Assembly (NCBI GenBank): GCA_024207135.1
Contig: CP042428.1
Coordinates: forward strand, 3,286,001 to 3,350,000
Source of the DNA: Arthrobacter sp. C2
GTDB taxonomy: Bacteria; Actinomycetota; Actinomycetes; Actinomycetales; Micrococcaceae
Reading direction: 5' to 3'
Length of the DNA: 64,000 bases
Below are positions 1 to 7,194 of the stretch, piece by piece (positions within the stretch are counted from its first letter, which is position 1; every line of letters begins with the position of its first letter). The notes beneath the pieces were generated by a model. It did not search any database. It was not told the DNA's origin and worked only from the letters and a program-made list of their open reading frames with translations. A program made the translations under genes and the position numbers.

Positions 1-118
1 CCTGCTCGTACGTCGATACGTGCCACTGGCTGTGCGGATCCTGAAAGATCACCTGCATGTCGATGGCCACGAGTGCACTATTCCCCTGCACGATGCGCAT
101 CGGTGAATTCCCGGTCAT
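1..118 (-). CDS. Isochorismatase-family cysteine hydrolase, N-terminal fragment (runs off the window)
   Basis: Only the first 39 codons lie in the window. The reading starts with ATG one base after the TAA of the permease gene, so the two are almost certainly co-transcribed. The visible peptide contains ALVAIDMQVIFQDPHSQW. The hydrophobic strand followed by an Asp-Met-Gln motif is the first strand and catalytic Asp region of the isochorismatase-like hydrolase fold (the family of RutB, N-carbamoylsarcosine amidase and nicotinamidase). The catalytic Lys and Cys would lie beyond the edge, so activity and substrate cannot be judged. Beside a transporter and opposite a flavin monooxygenase operon, an amidohydrolase acting on a ring-opened product is a reasonable inference. 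Confidence 0.7.
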   Translation of the reverse strand, partial: MTGNSPMRIVQGNSALVAIDMQVIFQDPHSQWHVSTYEQ

Positions 119-119
119 G

Positions 120-1553
120 TTACTTGGCCTCTACCTTTTCGGTTCGGGGGTCGTTCGCCGCATGGTCTCGGCCGGCGGTGCGCATGAAGGGCAATACGGG
201 TAGACGGTACAGCAATAGGTACGCAGCCGTCGATGCCAAGGCTCCGGTGACGAACCCGAGATCTCCCCAAGCCACGAACGCGTTGGCCAACGGGCCTGTC
301 CAAAGGCTGGTGTTCCAGAACAGGGAGGAGACCACGCAACCGATGAGCCATGCCGCGAATCCCCACTCGATCGAACGACGGCGATCGAACAGTTCGGTGA
401 CGGCCTTTGAAAGGTCGCGGCGCATGCGCAAATAGTAGTCCAGCAGCAGGATGGTGCTGAACGGAACGACCAAGTACGCCAAGACCGAGAGGAAGTCGTA
501 GAAGTTTCCGTAGGGATTGGTTTGCATCAGCAACGTGATCCACAGGCTGACCGCGGCAATGATGATCACGCCGACAACACGGTTGACCGGGACGCGGATC
601 GTGAGCAGCGACAGGGATCCGCCATAGAGGTTCATGGCGCTGACCGGCAGCGTCGAAATTACTACGGTGATCATGGCCACCGGCGCCCAGGAACCGGTGA
701 GTTCGGCCAGCGCTGCGATCGCATCTAGCTCACCGGCGAAACTCGAAACGAGCACTCCGATGCCGCCCAGCCAGGTCATGGCGACGAAGCTTCCGGCCGC
801 GGTATAGCCCATCACCTTGAAGTGCGGGGTCTTGCGCGGAAGGTAGCGGGAGAAGTCGGAAGCGAACGGGGTCCAGGTCATCACATAGGCGAAGAAGAAG
901 CCTGCGAAGGTTGCCCATCCGGCAAAACTTCCCATGTATAGCGGAGCCTCGACGTTGACCGCCGCACTGAAGTCGGCCTCGCGCATTGACAGCACGGTGA
1001 TCACGGCAAAGAGGATGGCCAGCACCACCGTGGCGATCTTGTTGACGAGGTGGACAAGGTTGTGGCCCCAGATGGCGAAGACCGATTGCACGGCGAAAAT
1101 GAGCGACGCTGCGAGCCAGAAGGGCACATCGACGAGCATGCGCAGGGCGATCACGGCGAAAACGGTGTTGACTGCCGTCCAACCGATGGCTGAAACGATG
1201 GTCAGCAGCGTGATTGGCGCGAAGTTGGCGTAGAAGCCCATTGGGCCTCGGCCCTGCACCTGTTGCGGAACCCCAAGCTTCGTTCCGATCCCGGCCAGAA
1301 CGCCCATGACGATAACGCCCAAGAGGGTTCCGACTGCCACGGCGCTCAACCCTTGCCACACCGAAAGGCCGAACATCGAGGAGAAGAATCCGGAGACCAT
1401 GACGGCAAGCACCATGTTGGCGGCGAACCACAGGGTGAATTGGTTGCGGGAATGGCCATGGCGCTCGCCGTCGGGAATCTCCTCGGTTGCGAATGGCTCT
1501 GCCTTGGTAAGCGACGTGCCGTACGCAGGTTGCGAGTCATCGTACTGTGACAT
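120..1553 (-). CDS. NCS1-family nucleobase/cytosine-type permease
   Basis: A 477-residue polytopic membrane protein with about twelve hydrophobic segments. It is a member of the nucleobase:cation symporter-1 family (cytosine, allantoin or hydantoin permeases). The hydrophilic N-terminus is followed by a first helix near residue 50. The motif SDFSRYLP in the central third is typical of cytosine/purine permeases of this family, and the charged C-terminal tail is cytoplasmic. The ATG at 1553 was chosen over longer in-frame readings because AAAGGAC precedes it and because the N-terminus then fits the family. The stop is one base from the start of the isochorismatase-type gene. Likely role: uptake of the nitrogen-containing ring degraded by the divergent operon. 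The substrate is inferred from context only. Confidence 0.85.
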   Translation of the reverse strand: MSQYDDSQPAYGTSLTKAEPFATEEIPDGERHGHSRNQFTLWFAANMVLAVMVSGFFSSMFGLSVWQGLSAVAVGTLLGVIVMGVLAGIGTKLGVPQQVQGRGPMGFYANFAPITLLTIVSAIGWTAVNTVFAVIALRMLVDVPFWLAASLIFAVQSVFAIWGHNLVHLVNKIATVVLAILFAVITVLSMREADFSAAVNVEAPLYMGSFAGWATFAGFFFAYVMTWTPFASDFSRYLPRKTPHFKVMGYTAAGSFVAMTWLGGIGVLVSSFAGELDAIAALAELTGSWAPVAMITVVISTLPVSAMNLYGGSLSLLTIRVPVNRVVGVIIIAAVSLWITLLMQTNPYGNFYDFLSVLAYLVVPFSTILLLDYYLRMRRDLSKAVTELFDRRRSIEWGFAAWLIGCVVSSLFWNTSLWTGPLANAFVAWGDLGFVTGALASTAAYLLLYRLPVLPFMRTAGRDHAANDPRTEKVEAK

Positions 1554-2312
1554 CGTTATGTCCTTTGTCTGTGAGTGAATGCGAAATAGCCACAGGCCGG
1601 GCGGCCCACGTGGGGAAGATCCGACCCTCCGGGGCTTTGAACGGAGGGATGGAGCCAGTGGCAGCCCCATATTGGCCGGGGCCATGATGTCGATCCAGCG
1701 TCGGTCGATCAGTGCTCCCGGCGCGAGGACGACGGTTGGTGGAAGCGGCGTGCCCAGGTGGAGTCCGGGTTGGGGACGCACCCCGGGTGCTGCCGTTTCC
1801 TGGACCTGCTCCGAAGATCATCCAGCGTCGACCCTCAGCGAAGCGGAACCTCTGACCGGCGGCGCCCCCAGCGTCCGCGGCCACGGTCGGCGAATAGCGA
1901 GCAGAGTCAAGAGCCCAACAAAGCGCCCGTGCTCCCTGCTCCGAGGCGCCCGTGCCCGGGAGCCGTAGAGCGGAAAAATAGTATTGATTTGTTGCATGCA
2001 TCAGATCGTAGCATCTAGTGTGAGATGCGCAACAGCTTGCGCGTATCTCATGAGTTATGAGTGCACTCAAGGTGACTTCTTGCACACTCGTACAGAAAAG
2101 ACTACAGTTCTTGTATGCAACAGATTGAGATTTGGGGTCTTTGACCCTGAACCCCTGTACAACGTCCGTCGGTCCGGCTGACGCCTGATTGCCGGCAGCC
2201 ACGCCGCGGATTCCCGCCAGGGCAAGGCTGCCCGGAACGGGGGAAGGCGGGATGGTTGACATCCCAGGCCACAAGGGGCCCAACGACGCCACAGACCAGA
2301 AAGCTCCAAAAC
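1554..2312. promoter_or_regulatory. Divergent intergenic region between the permease and the AA_synth operon
   Basis: This stretch of about 760 bases has no convincing coding sequence; the open frames across it have no recognisable content. The part around 1975-2150 is clearly more AT-rich than the flanks and is the likely place for the two divergent promoters and for operator sites. The remainder (1600-1950) is GC-rich and I see nothing identifiable in it. Confidence 0.45.
1990..2122. promoter_or_regulatory. Inverted TGTTGCAT / ATGCAACA half-sites, possible regulator operators
   Basis: The octamer TGTTGCAT at 1990-1997 recurs in inverted orientation as ATGCAACA at 2115-2122, and a near copy, ATGCGCAACA, lies near 2026-2035. 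All three fall in the AT-rich part of the divergent intergenic region. Spaced inverted half-sites of this kind are common for GntR- or LacI-type repressors. No regulator gene lies next to them, so the factor is unknown. Confidence 0.3.
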
Positions 2313-2981
2313 ATGACAACAACCCCACTTGCGGCGACGACAGTAGTCGATCTCAGCACGCGTTCGACCCTAGGCGGCTATGACGACATTGCCGCAGCCA
2401 TTGGACTTCGCAAGATATCGACATTCAGCGAAGAGATTCCGCATGCCGAGGGCGACTCGATCCTGCGGGCCACCTCGACCGCGGTGATTGCTAACCCGTG
2501 GAAAGGCACCGGCACCGACTTCGAGCTCGCCCCGGAAGCCGAGCGCATCGCCCCGCTGCTGTCGAAGCTGTTGACCGACCGTCTGCTGGACGTGCTGGGA
2601 GGCGCCGGGAAGGTAGAAGCATTCGGCAAAGCGGCCCTCATTGGCGCCGGGGGCGAAATCGAACACGCCGGGGCGCTGATCCATACCCCGTACTTCGGGA
2701 ACCTGATGCGCGAGGCGCTGGAGGGTACCTCCATCCTGTGTTTCGCCGACGGATTCGGCCAGCCGGGTGAAAGTCTGCGGATCCCGATGTGGCACAAGAC
2801 CGCACCGGCCACCCGAAGTCACTACCAGACCATTGAAATCTTCTTGTCAGATGCGCCGAACGCAGCGGAAATCGCCGTCGTCGCCGCAGCGTCCACCGGA
2901 CCCCGCCCGCACGCGCGGATCGGGGACCGCAACACCGATATTCCCGTCACCTCCGAGATCCTGAAGGAAATTACACTGTGA
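2313..2981 (+). CDS. AA_synth (DUF1185) family protein, copy 1
   Basis: A 222-residue protein of the so-called amino acid synthesis family (PF06684, DUF1185, BB2672-like fold); its biochemical role is not settled. The C-terminal two thirds align by eye with the next gene: GKAALIGAGGEIEH, ALIHTPYFGN, RSHYQTIE and DAPNAAEI all have direct counterparts there. This copy has about 30 extra N-terminal residues. The start at 2313 is the first ATG that does not add unrelated sequence; longer in-frame starts exist and the ribosome binding site is weak. It is first in an operon that ends with a luciferase-like monooxygenase. Pairing with the next gene suggests a two-subunit enzyme in the same catabolic pathway, which is inference. 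Confidence 0.75.
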   Translation: MTTTPLAATTVVDLSTRSTLGGYDDIAAAIGLRKISTFSEEIPHAEGDSILRATSTAVIANPWKGTGTDFELAPEAERIAPLLSKLLTDRLLDVLGGAGKVEAFGKAALIGAGGEIEHAGALIHTPYFGNLMREALEGTSILCFADGFGQPGESLRIPMWHKTAPATRSHYQTIEIFLSDAPNAAEIAVVAAASTGPRPHARIGDRNTDIPVTSEILKEITL

Positions 2982-3529
2982 AATACCGCAAGCTTGTGAC
3001 CATCGTCGAGGAAACCACCCGTGAGGGCGGCCGCGACGTCGACCCCGTCGCCCGCATCGCCATCGTAGCGGCGATCTTCGACAACCCGTGGGCAGGCCAG
3101 GGCTTCGTCGAGGACCTGAACGCCGGCATCGACGCCGTCGCCTCCGACCTCGGCGCGCTGTTGGCGCCGAAGGTCATCGAGGCGCTGGGCGCCCCGCTGG
3201 AGGCCTATGGAAAGGCCGCCATTGTCGGGCTTGAAGGGGAGATTGAACACGGTTCCGCGCTGATCCACACACTGAAGTTCGGCAACCACTTCCGCGATGC
3301 GGCTCAGGCGACCACCCTGTTGCCGGCCGTGGAAAAGCGCGGCCCGGCAGGGGTGCACTTCGACATCCCGCTGAAACACTTCACCGACGCCACCATTCGC
3401 TCGCACCACCAGAGCATCGAGGTCAGCATCCCCGATGCCCCGCACCCGGGGGAGATCATCATCGCCCTGGCGGCGGCCACCGGTGGCCGTCCTCAGCAGC
3501 GCCTGGCAGCGCTCTCGACCGAGCTCTAG
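2978..3529 (+). CDS. AA_synth (DUF1185) family protein, copy 2
   Basis: A 183-residue paralogue of the preceding gene, near the usual length for the family. It begins with GTG and overlaps the previous stop by four bases (GTGA), a sign of translational coupling. Shared blocks include GKAAIVGLEGEIEH, ALIHTLKFGN, RSHHQSIEV and DAPHPGEI. The middle segment differs (KRGPAGVHFDIP against GQPGESLRIP in copy 1), so the two are old duplicates and not recent copies. There is no signal peptide or membrane segment, so it is cytoplasmic. Family members often sit beside flavin monooxygenases and amidohydrolases, in line with a catabolic role, but no reaction can be assigned from sequence. Confidence 0.8.
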   Translation: MKYRKLVTIVEETTREGGRDVDPVARIAIVAAIFDNPWAGQGFVEDLNAGIDAVASDLGALLAPKVIEALGAPLEAYGKAAIVGLEGEIEHGSALIHTLKFGNHFRDAAQATTLLPAVEKRGPAGVHFDIPLKHFTDATIRSHHQSIEVSIPDAPHPGEIIIALAAATGGRPQQRLAALSTEL

Positions 3530-3541
3530 GAGCGACTGTTC

Positions 3542-4294
3542 GTGATGGGTGTCCTCGAACCACGGATCGTGCTCCTGCACGGGGTCGGCCTGGACCGGAG
3601 TATGTGGGAAACTTTCCGGGCGGTGTGCGACCGTCCGACCCTCGCGCTGGACCTGCCGGGCCACGGCGCACAGCCGCCCCTGCGGGAACCGCAGACGCTT
3701 GAGTCCCTGGCGCAGCACGTGATGTCGCGGCTGCCCGAAGGTCCAGTGCACCTCGTCGGGTTCTCGCTGGGGGCACTCATCGCCCAATACATTGCACGCT
3801 TTGCGCCGGCCAGGGTCCTCACGCTGACCTCCGTCAACTCCGTGTGCCGGCGCACTGCGGAGGAATCCGAGGCGGTGGCCCGCCGGTTGGACACCGCGGG
3901 AACGGAGTTCGCCGCGGGGGTGGACCTGGCCATCGAACGCTGGTTCCCGAAGGCCTCCACCTCGGTGCCGGCGCAGCGGATTGCGGCCGTCAGGCAGGTC
4001 CTGGCCCGCAGCGACATCCAGTCCTACCTGCATGCCTACCGGGTGTTCGCGCACGGGGACCAGGAGATCGGACCCGAACTGGGCGACATCACCGCGCCCG
4101 CGCTGGCCATCACCGGCAGCGACGACCCGGGCTCGACCCCTGAGATGTCGCACCGACTGGGACGGGCGATGCCCGACTGCCGTGTTGTCGTCGTACCGCA
4201 CGCCCGACACATGCTGCCCATCGAGAACGCACCGGCACTGGCCGACGCACTGACCACATTGATCGACAACCCGAAAAGGATGAATCGTGACTGA
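3542..4294 (+). CDS. Alpha/beta hydrolase
   Basis: A 250-residue single-domain alpha/beta hydrolase. The oxyanion motif LLHGVGLDRSMW is near residue 12. The nucleophile elbow GFSLGA carries the Ser, TGSDDPGS supplies the probable acid, and PHARHMLP supplies the catalytic His. Size and layout match enol-lactonase or carbon-carbon bond hydrolases of aromatic degradation (3-oxoadipate enol-lactonase or MhpC type) and also RutD. GTG at 3542 is preferred because AGGAG ends nine bases before it; the ATG at 3545 is the alternative. The gene begins 12 bases after the previous stop and overlaps the next gene by eight bases. It probably hydrolyses a ring-cleavage intermediate. Confidence 0.82.
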   Translation: MMGVLEPRIVLLHGVGLDRSMWETFRAVCDRPTLALDLPGHGAQPPLREPQTLESLAQHVMSRLPEGPVHLVGFSLGALIAQYIARFAPARVLTLTSVNSVCRRTAEESEAVARRLDTAGTEFAAGVDLAIERWFPKASTSVPAQRIAAVRQVLARSDIQSYLHAYRVFAHGDQEIGPELGDITAPALAITGSDDPGSTPEMSHRLGRAMPDCRVVVVPHARHMLPIENAPALADALTTLIDNPKRMNRD

Positions 4295-5771
4295 ACGCCT
4301 CAACCACTTCATCGGCGGCGAGCACGTGGCCCCGTCCGAGGGAACCTACTTCACCAGCACCAACCCGGCGACCCTGGAGGTCCTCTACGAGGCCGCCCGC
4401 GGCAACGCCGAGGACGTGGACCGGGCCGTCAATTCCGCCCGCCGCACCTTTGAGTCCGCCGCCTGGAAGAGGATCGGCGCCACCGCACGGGGACACCTGC
4501 TGCGCCGCCTAGGCGACCTGGTCGGGGAGAACGCCGAGCAGCTGGCGATGTGCGAAAGCCTGGACAACGGCAAGCTGCTGCGCGAGATGCGCGGGCAGAT
4601 GCGCATGCTGCCCGAGTACTTCTACTACTACGCCGGGCTGGCCGACAAGATCCAGGGCTCGCAGATCCCGAGCACGAACCCGGACATCCTGAACTACACC
4701 CAGCGCGAGGCGCTAGGCGTGGTTGGGGCGATCACACCGTGGAACTCGCCGCTGACGCTGACCACCTCGAAGATCGCCCCGGCCCTGGCCGCCGGCAACA
4801 CCGTGGTCATCAAGCCCAGCGAATACACCTCGCGCACGGTGCTGTTGCTGGCCGAGCTCGCGGACCGGGCAGGCTTCCCGGCGGGCGCCATCAACGTGGT
4901 GACCGGACTGGGCGCCGAGGCCGGTGCCGCACTGGTGAGCCATCCGAAGATCGCCAAGATCTCCTTCACCGGCTCCACCGGCACCGGCTCGCACATTGCT
5001 GCCCAGGCGGCGGCCCGGTTCATCGGATGCACCCTGGAACTTGGCGGCAAGAGCCCGAACATCGTCTTCGGAGATGCCAACGTGGCCAATGCCGCGATGG
5101 GCGTTGTCGCGGGCATCTACGCCGCAGCCGGACAGACCTGCATCGCCGACAGCCGCGTCTTCGCGCACAAGTCGGTGTACGACGAACTGCTGGAACGCGT
5201 CACCGAACGCGCCCGCTCGATCCGGATCGGCGACCCGCTGCTGGATGAGACCGAGCTGGGCCCGCTGGCCTTCAAAGACCAGCTGGAGAAGGTCGAATCC
5301 TACGTGAAGATCGGCGCCGCCGAGGGCGCGACCGTGCACAGCGGCGGCGGCCGGCCGGCTGGCCTCGAGCTGCCAGGCTACTTCTACGAGCCGACCGTGC
5401 TGACCGACGTGGACAACGACATGCGAGTGGTGCGCGAGGAAATCTTCGGCCCGGTGGCCGCCATCATGCCCTTCGAGCATGAGGACGAGCTGCTCGCCCT
5501 GGCCAACGACACCGAGTACGGCCTGGCCGCCGGGGTGTGGACGCAGAACCTGGCCACCGCGCACCGCGTCGCCAGGAAGCTCGACGCCGGCACCGTGTGG
5601 GTCAACACCTACCGGGCGATGTCCCCGATGTCTCCGCGGCAGGGCTTCAAGAACTCCGGGGTGGGCATCGAACACGGCATCGAGTCGATGTACGAGTACA
5701 CCCGGCTCAAGAGCATTTGGATCAACACCGACGAGGGCCCGGTCTCCGACCCCTTCGTCATGCGCGGATAG
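4287..5771 (+). CDS. NAD(P)-dependent aldehyde dehydrogenase
   Basis: A 494-residue aldehyde dehydrogenase of normal family length. The cofactor-binding region includes TPWNSPL and FTGSTGTG. The general base Glu lies in LELGGKSPN, the catalytic Cys in GQTCIADSR, and EEIFGPV is the conserved C-terminal motif. The GTG start overlaps the end of the hydrolase gene by eight bases, so expression is coupled. It resembles semialdehyde dehydrogenases of ring-cleavage pathways (2-hydroxymuconic or betaine aldehyde type), and the tautomerase that follows strengthens that comparison. The exact aldehyde is unknown. Confidence 0.88.
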   Translation: MTERLNHFIGGEHVAPSEGTYFTSTNPATLEVLYEAARGNAEDVDRAVNSARRTFESAAWKRIGATARGHLLRRLGDLVGENAEQLAMCESLDNGKLLREMRGQMRMLPEYFYYYAGLADKIQGSQIPSTNPDILNYTQREALGVVGAITPWNSPLTLTTSKIAPALAAGNTVVIKPSEYTSRTVLLLAELADRAGFPAGAINVVTGLGAEAGAALVSHPKIAKISFTGSTGTGSHIAAQAAARFIGCTLELGGKSPNIVFGDANVANAAMGVVAGIYAAAGQTCIADSRVFAHKSVYDELLERVTERARSIRIGDPLLDETELGPLAFKDQLEKVESYVKIGAAEGATVHSGGGRPAGLELPGYFYEPTVLTDVDNDMRVVREEIFGPVAAIMPFEHEDELLALANDTEYGLAAGVWTQNLATAHRVARKLDAGTVWVNTYRAMSPMSPRQGFKNSGVGIEHGIESMYEYTRLKSIWINTDEGPVSDPFVMRG

Positions 5772-5784
5772 GACGGATACCTTC

Positions 5785-5991
5785 ATGCCACTGATCGATG
5801 TTTCCATCGCCCGGGGCCGCAGCCCGGAACAGCTGCGGGACCTCATGGACGCGTTGCACCAGGCGGCGGTCACCACCGTCGACGCCGCACCCGAAAATAT
5901 CACCGTAATCGTCAGGGAAGTCGAACGCGAACATTGGTCACGCCAAAACGTGACCATCGCCGAGCGCGACGCTTATTCTGCAAGCCACTAA
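5785..5991 (+). CDS. 4-oxalocrotonate-type tautomerase
   Basis: A 68-residue protein beginning Met-Pro-Leu-Ile-Asp. After removal of Met, the N-terminal Pro is the catalytic base of the 4-oxalocrotonate tautomerase superfamily. Length (60-70 residues in the family) and the EQLRDLMDALHQA helix fit. It starts 13 bases after the aldehyde dehydrogenase stop and 18 bases before the monooxygenase. It would interconvert enol and keto forms of a dicarboxylic or semialdehyde intermediate. The catalytic Arg pair typical of true 4-OT is not obvious by eye, so the substrate may differ. Confidence 0.82.
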   Translation: MPLIDVSIARGRSPEQLRDLMDALHQAAVTTVDAAPENITVIVREVEREHWSRQNVTIAERDAYSASH

Positions 5992-6009
5992 TTTCTGAAA
6001 GGACGCCTG

Positions 6010-7080
6010 ATGCGTTTTTCGCTATTTGTTCACATGGAGCGCTACGACGATTCCATTTCCTACGAGGACCACTGGGCGAACCTCGTCGAACTGGCCCTCA
6101 TGGCCGAGGAAGGTGGCTTCGGCACGATCTGGATCGGTGAGCACCACTCGATGGAGTACACCGTCTCGCCGAACCCGCTGCCGCAGCTGGCCTACCTTGC
6201 GGCCAAGACCTCGAAGATCCGACTCGGCTCAGGCACCATCATCGCCCCGTTCTGGAACCCGATCCGGGCCGCCGGGGAACTTGCGCTGCTCGATGTCATC
6301 AGCGGCGGCCGCGCCGAAGTGGGCGTGGCGCGAGGAGCCTACCAGTTCGAGTTCGACCGCATGTCAGGCGGCATGCCGGCGGCGGACGGCGGCGAGCACC
6401 TTCGTGAGATCGTCCCGGCCATGAAGGCCCTGTGGGCCGGCGACTACGCCCACGACGGCAAGGTCTGGCAGTTCCCGACTTCAACAAGCGTCCCGAAGCC
6501 GGTGCAGAAGGAGCTGCCGGTCTGGGTTGCCGCACGCAGCCCCGAATCCCACGACTTCGCCGTGGCCAATGGCTGCCATGTCATGGTCACCCCGCTGATG
6601 AAGGGCGACGAGGAAGTCGAGTCCTTGGTCGAGAAGTACGAAACCGCCATTGCCAACCACCCGGAAATCGAACGTCGCCCGGACATCATGGTGCTGCGCC
6701 ACACCCACGTACACACCGAGGACGACGTCGAGGGCTGGCGCCCGGCCGCCGAGGGAATCCAGAAGTTCTACCGGACCTTCGACGCCTGGTTCGGCAATAA
6801 GGCCATCCCGGAGAATGGTTTCCTGGACCCGAGCCCGGTCGAGAAGTTCGAAGCCCGTCCCGAGTTCTCGGTGGAGTCCCTGCACCGGACCGCCATGATT
6901 GGCACCCCCGCCGAGGTCGTTGAACGCCTGCGCAAATACGAAGCACTGGGAGTCACCGAGTACAGCTTCTGGGCCGACAACACCCTCAGCCATGAGGAAA
7001 AGAAACGCTCGCTGGAACTGTTCATCGAGCAGGTCATGCCGGCCTTCAGCGAGCAGGCAGCGCCCGCACTCAACCAATAG
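6010..7080 (+). CDS. LLM-class (luciferase-like) flavin-dependent monooxygenase
   Basis: A 356-residue bacterial-luciferase-like TIM-barrel flavoprotein. The N-terminus reads MRFSLFVHMERYD. IWIGEHHSMEY holds the conserved E-H-H region, and SGGRAEVGVARG is the flavin phosphate loop typical of the family. It uses FMNH2 supplied by a separate reductase, and no reductase gene is seen in the window. The ribosome binding site (GAAAGGA) is well placed. As the last gene of the AA_synth-hydrolase-ALDH-tautomerase operon it is the best candidate for the ring-opening oxygenation step, in the way RutA or pyridine monooxygenases act. It is followed by a strong terminator. Confidence 0.87.
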   Translation: MRFSLFVHMERYDDSISYEDHWANLVELALMAEEGGFGTIWIGEHHSMEYTVSPNPLPQLAYLAAKTSKIRLGSGTIIAPFWNPIRAAGELALLDVISGGRAEVGVARGAYQFEFDRMSGGMPAADGGEHLREIVPAMKALWAGDYAHDGKVWQFPTSTSVPKPVQKELPVWVAARSPESHDFAVANGCHVMVTPLMKGDEEVESLVEKYETAIANHPEIERRPDIMVLRHTHVHTEDDVEGWRPAAEGIQKFYRTFDAWFGNKAIPENGFLDPSPVEKFEARPEFSVESLHRTAMIGTPAEVVERLRKYEALGVTEYSFWADNTLSHEEKKRSLELFIEQVMPAFSEQAAPALNQ

Positions 7081-7133
7081 GGAGCTGCGCGAGAGCGAGC
7101 TCCCACTTGGACCGCACAGGCCCCGCGGTGACA

Positions 7134-7177
7134 CGACGGAAGGCACCCGCCCCTATGGGGGAGGGTGCCTTCCGTCG
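7134..7177. terminator. Bidirectional terminator hairpin
   Basis: A perfect 15-bp stem (CGACGGAAGGCACCC at 7134-7148 against 7163-7177) with a further CCCC/GGGG inner stem in the loop. It lies between the convergent monooxygenase and GH3 genes and can serve both. Confidence 0.85.
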
Positions 7178-7194
7178 TCGATCCGGCAAGCCTG

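Noticed and set aside
1579-2181. Several overlapping small open frames in the first intergenic region
   Set aside because: None has a ribosome binding site or recognisable sequence, and the region carries AT-rich promoter-like sequence and inverted half-sites instead.
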